Assembly (NCBI GenBank): GCA_963665595.2
Contig: CAXXJK010000009.1
Coordinates: 124,001-188,000, forward strand
Length of the DNA: 64,000 nt
Direction: 5' to 3'
DNA from: G963665595 sp963665595
Lineage (GTDB): Bacteria > Actinomycetota > Coriobacteriia > Coriobacteriales > CADBOM01
Shown: positions 25,030 through 34,118 of the stretch, piece after piece
Layout: each line of letters begins with the position of its first letter
How positions within the stretch are numbered: position 1 is the first letter of the stretch
Program-made: the position numbers and the translations under genes
Notes under the pieces: generated by a model
Database searches by the model: none
What the model was told of the DNA's origin: nothing
The model's input: only the letters and a program-made list of their open reading frames with translations

Positions 25030-26328
25030 ATGGTCGATATAAGGAAGAGAAAGCCTGCGTTGCTGGTACTTGAAGACGGCACGGTATTCCAAGGAACATC
25101 CTGTGGTGCGTCAGGCGAATCTTTCGGTGAAATTTGTTTTAACACATCATTGGTAGGATATCAGGAGATAGTGTCTGACCCATCGTATGCGGGCCAGATT
25201 ATCACGATGACCTATCCCCATATTGGCAACTACGGAGTTACTGAAGCTGATATGCAGGCAGACACGTTGGCTCTGCGTGGTCTCGTAGTACGCGATCTCT
25301 GCGATACGCCTTCAAATTTCCGTAGCGAACAGAGCCTTCCGGATTTTCTTATCGAACATGGCGTCGTGGCCATCGAAGATATAGATACTCGTCGACTGAC
25401 AAGACATGTACGCGATTATGGTATGCAACGCAGCGGCATTTCAACCATTGATCTCGATGTTGAATCCCTGCTCGCTAAAGTACGTTCCTCTGAAGGTCTC
25501 GTGGGTATTAATCTTGCTCAGACGGTTTCTTGCAAAGAGATCTATCGCTACGAGGAGACTTTGTCGGCGTACTCGTTTGCAAAAAAAATAGCACCGCCGA
25601 TTCAGTATCACGTGGTTGCTTACGACTGTGGTATCAAGAAAGGTATCCTTCGTGGTCTGCGCGATGCGGGCTGTGCGGTGACTGTTGTGCCCTGGGATAC
25701 CTCAGCCGCAGAGGTGCTCTCGCTTGATCCCGATGGAGTATTTTTTAGTAATGGGCCCGGCGATCCGGAACCTGTCACTGAAACGTATCGTGCGGTGAGA
25801 GAACTCATAGGTAAGAAACCGATTTTTGGCATCTGTCTGGGTAATCAGATGATTGCTCTTGCCGCGGGTGCTGCTATTGAAAAGCTCAGATTTGGTCATC
25901 ATGGAGGAAACCAACCGGTGATGAATCTACGGACCGGCTGTGTTGAAATCACTGCACAAAATCATGGGTTTGGTTTGCTATACTCCTCGCTTGGCTCGTT
26001 GATCCCAGAATTGTCGGGAGGGCACGAAGAGCATGTAAACGATCTGCGCTTCTGGTCACAGCGCCGTATTGCACCGGTTGTCAGCAACGATCGTTTTGGG
26101 CGCATTCAGCTTACTCATGTAAATCTCAATGATGGTACGGCTGAAGGCATTGCCTTTCTTGATCAGCCGGTATTCAGCGTGCAATACCACCCCGAGGCAT
26201 CGCCGGGTCCTACTGAGGCAAGCTACCTGTTTACCGCATTTACTCGTCTGATGGATGAATGGGCGCCAGGTGATGCTTCATATCTTGATATCGATATTTC
26301 CGCTGATCGTCTTGCCGTCTGGGCATAG
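25030..26328 (+). CDS. carA: Carbamoyl-phosphate synthase, small (glutaminase) subunit, with an insertion
   Basis: Supplies ammonia from glutamine to CarB. N-terminal domain (GTVFQGTSCGASGESFGEIC, NTSLVGYQEI), then a class I glutamine amidotransferase with nucleophile Cys in FGICLGNQM and the His-Glu pair in YHPEASPGP. Two oddities: GICLGHQ, the usual form, reads GICLGNQ; and between AQNHGFGL and THVNLNDGT there are about 40 extra residues compared with typical CarA. The length is therefore 432 aa against about 380. The catalytic triad is intact, so activity is expected. The start ATG 25030 follows pyrC without a gap; the ribosome binding site lies within pyrC. Confidence 0.94.
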   Translation: MVDIRKRKPALLVLEDGTVFQGTSCGASGESFGEICFNTSLVGYQEIVSDPSYAGQIITMTYPHIGNYGVTEADMQADTLALRGLVVRDLCDTPSNFRSEQSLPDFLIEHGVVAIEDIDTRRLTRHVRDYGMQRSGISTIDLDVESLLAKVRSSEGLVGINLAQTVSCKEIYRYEETLSAYSFAKKIAPPIQYHVVAYDCGIKKGILRGLRDAGCAVTVVPWDTSAAEVLSLDPDGVFFSNGPGDPEPVTETYRAVRELIGKKPIFGICLGNQMIALAAGAAIEKLRFGHHGGNQPVMNLRTGCVEITAQNHGFGLLYSSLGSLIPELSGGHEEHVNDLRFWSQRRIAPVVSNDRFGRIQLTHVNLNDGTAEGIAFLDQPVFSVQYHPEASPGPTEASYLFTAFTRLMDEWAPGDASYLDIDISADRLAVWA

Positions 26329-26348
26329 ACAGGGAGGAACGCATATAC

Positions 26349-29300
26349 ATGCCAAGAAGAACCGACATTAACAAAATTCTCTTGATAGGGTCAGGCCCCA
26401 TTGTCATTGGTCAGGCCTGTGAATTTGACTATTCAGGAGCTCAGGCCTGTAAGGTTCTCATGGAGGCAGGATTTGAAGTCGTCTTAGTAAACTCAAATCC
26501 TGCGACTATTATGACTGATCCGACCATGGCAACGCGTACGTATGTCGAGCCCATAACGCCTGAATCAGTCACGCACATTATTGAAAAAGAGCGCCCTGAT
26601 GCGATTCTGCCTACGTTGGGTGGTCAGACTGGCTTGAATTGTGCTGTTGCACTCGCTGAACAAGGTGTGCTAGACACCTATGGCATCGAGATGATCGGTG
26701 TGAAACTTGAGTCTATTCAACGAGGAGAAGACAGAAAGCTGTTCGCGGAGGCCATGGAAGAAATAGGTCTTTCGTGCGCAACGAGCGGTTTTGCCTACTC
26801 TATTGAAGATGCGGAGAAGCTGGCCGACGAACTAGGCTATCCAGTTGTGCTGCGTCCCTCATATACTATGGGCGGTGCCGGTGGCGGCATTGCATACAAT
26901 CGAGAAGATCTTGATCTCATTGTGCGCCAGGGTCTTGATCTTTCGCCGGTCGGTGAGGTGCTCGTTGAGGAGTCCATCGTCGGTTGGAAAGAATATGAGA
27001 TGGAGGTCATGCGCGATAAGGCGGGCAACGCCATCATTATCTGCTCCATCGAAAATTTTGATGCGATGGGTGTACATACGGGAGACTCAATTACCGTTGC
27101 CCCCGCTCAGACGCTCACCGATATTGAATATCAGCGTATGCGTGTGGCTTCTCTTGCTATTTTGGAAAAGGTCGGTGTCGAAACCGGTGGTTCAAACGTA
27201 CAGTTTGCCGTGAATCCTACTGACGGACGCCTCATCGTTGTGGAGATGAATCCTCGCGTTTCACGCTCATCGGCGTTGGCATCAAAAGCCACGGGCTTTC
27301 CGATTGCAAAGGCGGCGGCGAAACTTGCCGTGGGATATACGCTTGACGAGATAACTAATGATATTACTAAGAAAACTCCTGCATGCTTTGAGCCCTCGAT
27401 AGACTACGTGGTGGTCAAAGCTCCGCGTTTTGCTTTTGAAAAGTTTAAAGGCACGGACACAACGCTGACAACACGTATGAAGGCTGTGGGCGAAGTGATG
27501 AGCATAGGGCGCACCTTCGAAGAAGCGTTTGGCAAGGCCATGCGTTCGCTTGAAAACGGGCGCGACGGGCTCGGCTGCGATGGTAAAGATAAATTCGACG
27601 AGGGGAAATTCAACAAGTTTCTATCCCGGCCAACTGAGGCGCGTGTATATTATATGGCTGAGGCATTACGCCGCGGTTATACCATCGATGAGATAGCTGA
27701 TCTCACTAAGATCGATCCCTGGTTTATAGCGCGCCTTGAGCGGATAGTAGCGACTGAGGAAAGCTTGCGCGATCGTGCTCTCTGTGAACTTACTTCCGAA
27801 GAATTGCGCGATGCAAAGCGGCAAGGTCTTTCTGACAGGCAGATTGCATGGCTGACAGATACTGATAATGCGCGTTCTCTGGGTGCTTCTCTTGAGGCAG
27901 GGGAGAAATCGGTACGCGCTCGGCGCAAGGCCCTCGATATCCTTCCCGTTTTCAAGATTGTCGATACGTGCGCTGCTGAATTTGAATCCGAGACCAATTA
28001 CTATTACAAGACCTACGAAGAAGAAAATGAGACACGCCCCTGTGACAAGCCGAAGGCTATGATTTTAGGCGCTGGCCCCAACCGTATTGGACAGGGTATC
28101 GAGTTTGATTATTGCTGTGTTCATGCAGCCTATGCGTTATCTGAGCTTGGCTATGAAACCATCATGGTAAATTGTAACCCTGAAACCGTTTCGACCGATT
28201 ATGATACGTCTGACCGTCTCTACTTTGAGCCGCTAACCCATGAAGACGTACTTGATATCATCGACGTTGAAAAACCTGAGGGTGTAGTGGTGACACTGGG
28301 CGGCCAGACGCCGTTAAAACTTGCTCATCTACTTGAAGAAGATGGCGTTACCATTATGGGCACCAAACCTGAGGCCATTGATCTCGCCGAAGACAGAGAG
28401 CGTTTCAGCGCAATGCTTGACGACATGGGCATTGCCTATCCGCGTGCAGGCATTGCCAATTCGCCTGAGGAAGCGGTTGAGGTTGCGCATCGCATTGGTT
28501 TTCCCTTACTTGTCCGTCCCAGCTATGTGCTCGGGGGGCGTGGCATGGTTATAGCCTACGATACCGAGTATCTCGTAAATTATATGGCCGAAGCGGCACG
28601 CATCACTCCAGACCATCCCGTGTATCTCGATCATTTTCTTGAGGGTGCAATCGAGGTGGATGTGGATGCATTGTGCGATGGCGAAGATGTTTATATTGGC
28701 GGTATTCTTGAGCATATCGAAGAGGCGGGTATCCATTCCGGAGACTCTGCCTGTTGCATGCCGCCGTTCTCGCTTTCCCAATCGATGGTCTCTGAGCTTC
28801 GCGATATCACTCGGCGTCTTGCCTTGCGTATTGGAGTGCAGGGGCTCATGAACATTCAGTTTGCAATCAAGGATCAGACGGTCTACATAATAGAGGTCAA
28901 TCCACGCGCGAGCCGTACGGTACCGTTTGTGTCGAAGGCATCCGGCGTGCCGCTGGCAAAATGTGCTGCTGCTATCATGGCAGGCCATCGTATCTCAGAA
29001 CTTGCTATGCCTTCAGATGAGCGTGAACTTGATCATTATTCGGTCAAGGAAGCCGTCATGCCCTTTGGGCGTTTTCCTGGTGCCGATGTGGTGCTGGGCC
29101 CTGAGATGAAATCTACTGGAGAGGTAATGGGTATAGCGGGTGATTTTCCCGCTGCCTACGCCAAGACAGCTCTTGCGATTGACTATTCATTACCCATAAG
29201 CGGTACCGTTTTTGTATCGGTTTGTGATCGTGATAAACGTTCGGTGGTTCCTATCGCGCACGACCTGCATAAGTTGGGTTTTGAAATAGTATCCACCTCA

Positions 29301-29663
29301 GGAACCTATCGCACCCTTTGTGCAGCGGGTATTCCCTGTAAGCGTATAAATAAAATGCAGGAGCAGCGTCCGAATATTGGTGATGATCTGGCAAATGGCA
29401 AGATAGATCTCCTGATCAATACGCCTTTTGGACAAGCTACTCGATCAGATGGGTATCAATTGCGCGGTGCTGCGGTACGGTATGGCGTATGCTATGTGAC
29501 CACACTTCAAGCGGCTACTGCAATGGTGCAGGCTATAGAAGCAGCACAACAGGCTACCGAAGGAGGTTCTACACGTCTTGAACCGATTGCGCTTCAAGAT
29601 CTCCATCAGTGGGCACCTGATTTTGCCGCGCTTCAGCTGCAGCATATGCGGAAAGAGAAGTGA
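26349..29663 (+). CDS. carB: Carbamoyl-phosphate synthase, large subunit
   Basis: Makes carbamoyl phosphate for pyrimidines and arginine. 1104 aa with the duplicated ATP-grasp synthetase halves: GSGPIVIGQACEFDYSGAQA opens the first and GAGPNRIGQGIEFDYCC the second; each has an ATP-grasp glycine loop (GGAGGGIAYN and GGRGMVIAYD) and the metal-binding EMNPRVSRSSAL / EVNPRASRTVPF pair. The C-terminal MGS-like allosteric domain (from about residue 940) is complete. AGGGAGGAAC upstream of ATG 26349 is a strong ribosome binding site. The stop overlaps the GTG start of pyrK. Confidence 0.97.
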   Translation: MPRRTDINKILLIGSGPIVIGQACEFDYSGAQACKVLMEAGFEVVLVNSNPATIMTDPTMATRTYVEPITPESVTHIIEKERPDAILPTLGGQTGLNCAVALAEQGVLDTYGIEMIGVKLESIQRGEDRKLFAEAMEEIGLSCATSGFAYSIEDAEKLADELGYPVVLRPSYTMGGAGGGIAYNREDLDLIVRQGLDLSPVGEVLVEESIVGWKEYEMEVMRDKAGNAIIICSIENFDAMGVHTGDSITVAPAQTLTDIEYQRMRVASLAILEKVGVETGGSNVQFAVNPTDGRLIVVEMNPRVSRSSALASKATGFPIAKAAAKLAVGYTLDEITNDITKKTPACFEPSIDYVVVKAPRFAFEKFKGTDTTLTTRMKAVGEVMSIGRTFEEAFGKAMRSLENGRDGLGCDGKDKFDEGKFNKFLSRPTEARVYYMAEALRRGYTIDEIADLTKIDPWFIARLERIVATEESLRDRALCELTSEELRDAKRQGLSDRQIAWLTDTDNARSLGASLEAGEKSVRARRKALDILPVFKIVDTCAAEFESETNYYYKTYEEENETRPCDKPKAMILGAGPNRIGQGIEFDYCCVHAAYALSELGYETIMVNCNPETVSTDYDTSDRLYFEPLTHEDVLDIIDVEKPEGVVVTLGGQTPLKLAHLLEEDGVTIMGTKPEAIDLAEDRERFSAMLDDMGIAYPRAGIANSPEEAVEVAHRIGFPLLVRPSYVLGGRGMVIAYDTEYLVNYMAEAARITPDHPVYLDHFLEGAIEVDVDALCDGEDVYIGGILEHIEEAGIHSGDSACCMPPFSLSQSMVSELRDITRRLALRIGVQGLMNIQFAIKDQTVYIIEVNPRASRTVPFVSKASGVPLAKCAAAIMAGHRISELAMPSDERELDHYSVKEAVMPFGRFPGADVVLGPEMKSTGEVMGIAGDFPAAYAKTALAIDYSLPISGTVFVSVCDRDKRSVVPIAHDLHKLGFEIVSTSGTYRTLCAAGIPCKRINKMQEQRPNIGDDLANGKIDLLINTPFGQATRSDGYQLRGAAVRYGVCYVTTLQAATAMVQAIEAAQQATEGGSTRLEPIALQDLHQWAPDFAALQLQHMRKEK

Positions 29664-30484
29664 CGCATATGTGCGGAGAATCAGAAAACCAATCAACGCT
29701 TGAACCTGCGTACGTGGTTGATAACCGTCAGGTTGCTCCCGGTGTCTGGGTTATGGTACTGCATGCTCCCTACGTTGCGGCTCACGTGGAACCCGGTCAG
29801 TTCGTACATGTGCGTCTTCTGGGATTTGAGGCCCATATCCTGCGTCGTCCACTTTCAGTATATGGCGCTGATTGCAACACCGGTTGTATCGAACTTATGT
29901 ATCAGGTGGTCGGGAGCGGAACTGATTGGATGACGAGGCTACTGCCAGGTGCTGCCCTTGATATGATAGGACCTCTTGGTAGGGGATGGCATCCGCCAAC
30001 GGATGCACGGCATGCTCTTTTTATCTCAGGAGGGTTAGGCGCCGCGCCGTTATCGATGCTTGCTCAAGATTTATCCTTACGAGGCACTGTTGTCGAAACG
30101 ATCATGGGGGCCCCGACTGCTGAGCGACTGGTGTGTCGTGAACGGCTTACTGTCAGCGGAACAGACAATTTTCATGTTGCTACCGACGATGGTTCTGAGG
30201 GGCATAATGGGTATTGCACTGAGTTGCTTGAACGTCGTCTGACTTCAAGTTCATCTACCGAAATGCTTGATTATGTGGCTATCTGCGGGCCAGCTCCTAT
30301 GATGCACATCGCAAGCGATCTTATCAGTTGTTGGTTACCTGATGTGATCTGCGAACTCTCCTTGGAGCGTCAGATGGCCTGTGGCATTGGTGCTTGCCTT
30401 TCTTGTGCAGTTCAGACGGTATCTGGTTCCAGACGCTCATGCAAAGATGGCCCAGTCTTTAACGCGCGAGAGGTGATTTGGTGA
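29660..30484 (+). CDS. pyrK: Dihydroorotate dehydrogenase B, electron-transfer subunit
   Basis: FAD and [2Fe-2S] protein that passes electrons from dihydroorotate (via PyrD) to NAD. FAD-binding HILRRPLSVYG, NAD-binding ISGGLGAAPLSML and the CGPAPMM motif, then the cysteine cluster CGIGACLSCAV with a distal Cys in SRRSCKDGPVF (four ligands). 274 aa. The likely start GTG 29660 overlaps the carB stop (GTGA); ATG 29669 is possible. Presence of PyrK means the class 1B, NAD-linked dehydrogenase, suited to anaerobic life. Confidence 0.94.
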   Translation: MTHMCGESENQSTLEPAYVVDNRQVAPGVWVMVLHAPYVAAHVEPGQFVHVRLLGFEAHILRRPLSVYGADCNTGCIELMYQVVGSGTDWMTRLLPGAALDMIGPLGRGWHPPTDARHALFISGGLGAAPLSMLAQDLSLRGTVVETIMGAPTAERLVCRERLTVSGTDNFHVATDDGSEGHNGYCTELLERRLTSSSSTEMLDYVAICGPAPMMHIASDLISCWLPDVICELSLERQMACGIGACLSCAVQTVSGSRRSCKDGPVFNAREVIW

Positions 30485-31395
30485 TGGTTGATCTTACTAC
30501 TCGTCTTGGATCTCTCACACTGAAAAATCCTGTGACCGTTGCTTCGGGAACGTTTGGTGTGGGCCGTGATTTTGCTCAATTCATTGATCTTAATCGTTTG
30601 GGTGCCATTACTTCGAAGGGCGTTTCCGGTGACCCATGGCCTGGTAATGCAATTCCACGTATTGCAGAGACGCCCAGCGGAATGCTCAATTCGATTGGGC
30701 TTCAGAATCCGGGCGTTGAGAATTTTTGTGTGGAGGAATTGCCGTGGGTTGCTCAGTTTGATGTGCCTTTGATTGTTAATGTCTCAGGGCATAGCGTAGA
30801 AGAATATGTTCGCGTTATCCAACGTCTTGAGCTCGAACCGAGCGTGACAGCATATGAGATCAATATTTCTTGTCCCAATGTAGACGCTGGCGGTATGGCA
30901 TTTGGAGTCGATCCTCGCCTCGCGGCTTCTGTTGTGTCTGCCTGCAAAGCGATTACTGCGCGCGATTGCTATGTCAAACTTTCGCCTAATGTAACTGACA
31001 TAGTTCAGATAGCGATTGCCTGCGTTGACGCGGGGGCGACCGCTCTTTCTCTCATTAATACGGTTCTCGGTATGGCTATTGATGTACGTACGCGACGACC
31101 TGTTCTCGCTCGTAAAGTCGGCGGACTTTCAGGTCCGGCAATCAAACCGATTGCGCTACGTATGGTTTACGAAGTTGCACATGCAGTGGACGTGCCCATT
31201 ATCGGAATGGGCGGTATTTCCTGTGCGGAAGATGCGATTGAATTTCTTCTTGCAGGCGCGTCGGTTGTTGCCGTCGGTACCGGTAATTTTATCGACCCCA
31301 CTATGACGATCCAGATTATCGAGGGGATCGAGCGCTATTGTTATGAAGAAGGTATCATGCAAATCGAACAGCTCGTCGGAGCACTGCGCGACTAA
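30484..31395 (+). CDS. pyrD: Dihydroorotate dehydrogenase B, catalytic subunit
   Basis: FMN enzyme oxidising dihydroorotate to orotate. Class 1B features: the active-site Cys in EINISCPNVD, PVTVASGTFGVG at the N-terminus, PSGMLNSIGLQNPG, and the FMN phosphate site IIGMGGISCAEDA and AVGTGNF. About 303 aa. ATG 30484 overlaps the pyrK stop (TGATG), with GAGAGG upstream; GTG 30481 and TTG 30478 are in-frame alternatives. It pairs with PyrK in a heterotetramer. Confidence 0.96.
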   Translation: MVDLTTRLGSLTLKNPVTVASGTFGVGRDFAQFIDLNRLGAITSKGVSGDPWPGNAIPRIAETPSGMLNSIGLQNPGVENFCVEELPWVAQFDVPLIVNVSGHSVEEYVRVIQRLELEPSVTAYEINISCPNVDAGGMAFGVDPRLAASVVSACKAITARDCYVKLSPNVTDIVQIAIACVDAGATALSLINTVLGMAIDVRTRRPVLARKVGGLSGPAIKPIALRMVYEVAHAVDVPIIGMGGISCAEDAIEFLLAGASVVAVGTGNFIDPTMTIQIIEGIERYCYEEGIMQIEQLVGALRD

Positions 31396-31452
31396 GAACG
31401 GACATTTTATGTATGAAACGAACGTCTTGTTACTGAAAGGAATCTGCATACC

Positions 31453-32187
31453 ATGATGACCAATCATGATCTTTCTGCTGCCGAGCGCGTAATTGTCGCA
31501 CTTGATTGTTCTCGTGATCGAGCGTATGAGCTAGGAGATTTGTTAGAAGGGAATGCTACGTGGCTTAAGGTTGGCATGACTCTTTTTTATGCCGAAGGGC
31601 CAGCGATGGTGACGTATTTCAAGAATAAAGGTTTTAAAGTATTCGTTGATCTTAAACTTCATGACATTCCTCATCAGGTTGAAGGTGCGGCTCGGGCCAT
31701 AACCGCTCTCGGCGCGGATATGATCACCGTGCATGCCGTCGGTGGCGTGCCTATGATGGAGGCTGCTCTGCGCGGTATTGTCGCAGGTGCGCGCGAACGC
31801 AGAGATGCCACACTGCCTATATCGCTTGCGGTGACGGTGCTTACGAGCATGGACGAAGAAATGCTTTTTCAAACCGGTGTCGCACGCTCTTTGAACGAGC
31901 AGGTCAGTGCACTTGCTCGTCAAGCAAAACAAGCAGGTCTTGATGGAGTTGTTGCTTCTCCACAGGAGGCAGCCATGCTTCGCGCGGCATTAGGCCCTCG
32001 TGCGGCAATCGTTACGCCGGGCGTACGATTGGTGGGTGGTTCTCACGATGATCAATCCCGTGTAACTACACCATCCGTTGCGTGTGCTCAAGGTGCCTCC
32101 CATGTGGTGGTGGGTCGTCCTGTTACTCAGGCCGCTGATCCCGTCGCAGCATTTGCTGCATTTATTGATGACATTGAGCGTCGATGA
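31453..32187 (+). CDS. pyrF: Orotidine 5'-phosphate decarboxylase
   Basis: Last step to UMP. The catalytic Asp-Lys-Asp array is in VFVDLKLHDIPHQV, with LKVGMTLFYAEGP and VTPGVRLVGGSHDDQ as the other family motifs. 244 aa, normal. ATG 31453 has GAAAGGAA upstream. It sits 57 bases after pyrD and is the last gene clearly in the attenuator-controlled operon. Confidence 0.96.
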   Translation: MMTNHDLSAAERVIVALDCSRDRAYELGDLLEGNATWLKVGMTLFYAEGPAMVTYFKNKGFKVFVDLKLHDIPHQVEGAARAITALGADMITVHAVGGVPMMEAALRGIVAGARERRDATLPISLAVTVLTSMDEEMLFQTGVARSLNEQVSALARQAKQAGLDGVVASPQEAAMLRAALGPRAAIVTPGVRLVGGSHDDQSRVTTPSVACAQGASHVVVGRPVTQAADPVAAFAAFIDDIERR

Positions 32188-32218
32188 AACGTGCGGTGAA
32201 TCGTCGCTCTTTCTACTC

Positions 32219-32247
32219 TTGCGCTATTCTGACATTGTAGGTATAGT
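32219..32247 (+). promoter_or_regulatory. Probable promoter upstream of pyrE
   Basis: TTGCGC (32219-32224), exactly 17 bases, TATAGT (32242-32247), placing a start near 32254, about 28 bases before pyrE. It would let pyrE be transcribed apart from the PyrR-attenuated operon. Confidence 0.5.
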
Positions 32248-32281
32248 TTTAATACTCTAAGGGAAAGGAACCCTCGGCATT

Positions 32282-32881
32282 ATGAGTGAATCATTCGAGC
32301 GTATTGATGACACAGAGGTTTTGGAGGCCCTTAAAGCGGCTCAGGCCATTTTGTCAGGACATTTCTGTCTGACGAGTGGCCTTCATTCTGATACATACAT
32401 CCAATGTGCGCGTGTACTTGAAGATCCCGCCTTGACGATGCGCCTTGCGTATGAGGCTATTGCGCGTTTGCCACAGGATTTGAATGTTGACCTCATCGCA
32501 TCACCGGCAGTTGGCGGCATTCTATTCGGCTTTGCCGTAGCAGATGCTCTCGGGCGCCACCTCATCTTTTCAGAGCGCGTTGAAGGAAAAATGCGCTTTC
32601 GTCGTTCGTTTGTGGTGCCAGCGGGAGCTCGCGTGCTGGTCGCCGAAGATGTGGTTACAACGGGCTCAAGTGTTAAAGAAGTATGCGATCTCGTCGAAGA
32701 AGCGGGCGGCGTGGTCGTCGGCGTTGTATCCCTCATTGATCGTGGCGGTGTTCGTCTGTTTGAACAGCCGTTTTTTCCCTTACTCAAGCTACCTACTCCT
32801 TCGTGGAGTCCTGATACATGCGAACTTTGTGCTCAGGGCGTGGAGATATACGCGCCAGGCAGCAGAAATCTGGGCAAGTAG
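32282..32881 (+). CDS. pyrE: Orotate phosphoribosyltransferase
   Basis: Joins orotate to PRPP to give OMP. PRPP motif VLVAEDVVTTGSSVKE, the LTSGLHSDTYIQC substrate region, and the flexible loop SERVEGKMRFRR. 199 aa, the longer PyrE type with a C-terminal CELCAQG segment common in several Gram-positive and archaeal-type enzymes. GGGAAAGGAA stands upstream of ATG 32282. It completes the UMP pathway in this locus, 94 bases after pyrF. Confidence 0.95.
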   Translation: MSESFERIDDTEVLEALKAAQAILSGHFCLTSGLHSDTYIQCARVLEDPALTMRLAYEAIARLPQDLNVDLIASPAVGGILFGFAVADALGRHLIFSERVEGKMRFRRSFVVPAGARVLVAEDVVTTGSSVKEVCDLVEEAGGVVVGVVSLIDRGGVRLFEQPFFPLLKLPTPSWSPDTCELCAQGVEIYAPGSRNLGK

Positions 32882-32889
32882 TTTTATTA

Positions 32890-32918
32890 TTTCCTCGTGT
32901 GAAGCTTGAGGAAATGTT
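32890..32918 (+). terminator. Weak hairpin after pyrE
   Basis: TTTCCTC (32890-32896) and GAGGAAA (32908-32914) form a 7-bp stem followed by TGTTTT. It may partly terminate the pyr transcript before mihF. Confidence 0.35.
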
Positions 32919-32947
32919 TTGGTGGACATCGATCTTTAGGAGATGAC

Positions 32948-33262
32948 ATGGCACTACCGAATCTGACCGACGAGGAACGGGCTGCTGCACTGGAGAAAGC
33001 TGCACTTGCTCGTCACGAGCGTGCGCAACTTCGTGAAAAGATCCATACGGGCGAGATGAGCATTGAAGAACTGCTGAGCACGGTAGGTAACTCGGCTGTC
33101 GATAGGCTGAGAGTTTCCGCAATGATTGAGTCTTTACCGGGTTATGGCAAAGCAAAATCAGCAAAGATCATGGAGGAGTTAGGCATTTCTGAAACTCGTC
33201 GTATCAAAGGTCTTGGCGCTCGTCAGCGTGCTGATCTTATCGAGAGGCTGAAGAAAAACTAA
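32948..33262 (+). CDS. mihF: Integration host factor, actinobacterial type
   Basis: Small nucleoid-associated DNA-binding protein. The 104-residue product has a charged N-terminal helix (about 10-40) and a helix-two-turn-helix core with SLPGYGKAKSAKIMEELGI and RRIKGLGARQRADLIE, the signature of mycobacterial mIHF. AGGAG (32938-32942) fixes ATG 32948. gmk starts 1 base after the stop and rpoZ follows, the order commonly seen in actinobacteria (mihF-gmk-rpoZ). This is a good lineage marker for the window. Confidence 0.93.
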   Translation: MALPNLTDEERAAALEKAALARHERAQLREKIHTGEMSIEELLSTVGNSAVDRLRVSAMIESLPGYGKAKSAKIMEELGISETRRIKGLGARQRADLIERLKKN

Positions 33263-33263
33263 C

Positions 33264-33815
33264 GTGTCAGGTCATTTGTTTGTCATCTCAGGCCCATCCG
33301 GCGCAGGCAAGGGGACTATTGTCTCTCGCGTGCTTGAAAGGGTCCCAACTCTGTGGTTATCTATTTCGGCGACGACTCGTTCACCGCGCTGTGATGAACG
33401 AGATGGGGTCGAGTACTATTTTATTTCAGAAAAGCAGTTTGCGCAGATACTTGATGAGAACGGATTTCTTGAATGGGCTAACGTACACGGATGTCTGTAT
33501 GGTACCCTGCGTTCCATGGTCATAGATCATCTCTGCGAGGGCGATGATGTGCTGCTCGAAATTGACGTTCAAGGTGCTCTTGATGTCAAAGAAAATTTTC
33601 CTGATGCCTTGCTCATTTTTGTTACCCCGCCGTCTTTTGAAGAACTTCAACGAAGGTTAACTTTGCGGGGCACTGAGACTGACGAGCAGATAGAATTGCG
33701 TTTAGATAATGCAAAATGGGAAATGTTGCAGAAATCGCGCTATAATATTTCAGTTGTGAATGATAATCTGGACGATGCGGTTGACGAGATTGTGGAATAT
33801 ATCGTCACTCAATGA
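33264..33815 (+). CDS. gmk: Guanylate kinase
   Basis: Phosphorylates GMP to GDP. P-loop ISGPSGAGKGT, the GMP-binding SATTRSPRCDERDGVEYYF, and LLEIDVQGALDV are clear. 183 aa. It begins with GTG 33264 almost touching mihF; its ribosome binding site is probably the AGAGGC stretch at the end of that gene. Cotranscribed with mihF and rpoZ. Confidence 0.95.
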   Translation: MSGHLFVISGPSGAGKGTIVSRVLERVPTLWLSISATTRSPRCDERDGVEYYFISEKQFAQILDENGFLEWANVHGCLYGTLRSMVIDHLCEGDDVLLEIDVQGALDVKENFPDALLIFVTPPSFEELQRRLTLRGTETDEQIELRLDNAKWEMLQKSRYNISVVNDNLDDAVDEIVEYIVTQ

Positions 33816-33845
33816 TCATCCAATAGCAAGAAGGTAAGGTTTTTC

Positions 33846-34109
33846 ATGTCCATTATGGATCCGAATATTGATGAGATGCTTCAATTCACTGATGGCGATA
33901 AGTTTCGTCTCTGCGCTGTTACCGCTCAACGTGCGTGTGACATCAATGATATGATGCGTGGACAGCGTACCCGTGCCATCGCATACCAGACTACTGAGGA
34001 TATTGCTCGATTTTCAGATACGAAGCCACTCTCGCTCGCTATGCAAGAAATTGTTCGCGGGGATCTTGGCTATGTGAAAGAAGAGTCATCTCACAATCTT
34101 GAAGAGTAG
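33846..34109 (+). CDS. rpoZ: RNA polymerase omega subunit
   Basis: Small subunit that helps assemble beta' into RNA polymerase. 87 aa; the conserved N-terminal core includes DKFRLCAVTAQRACDINDMMRGQ and the later SLAMQEIVRGDLGY. ATG 33846 lies behind AGAAGGTAAGG. The position after gmk is the standard one. Confidence 0.92.
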   Translation: MSIMDPNIDEMLQFTDGDKFRLCAVTAQRACDINDMMRGQRTRAIAYQTTEDIARFSDTKPLSLAMQEIVRGDLGYVKEESSHNLEE

Positions 34110-34118
34110 TTTTCAATC

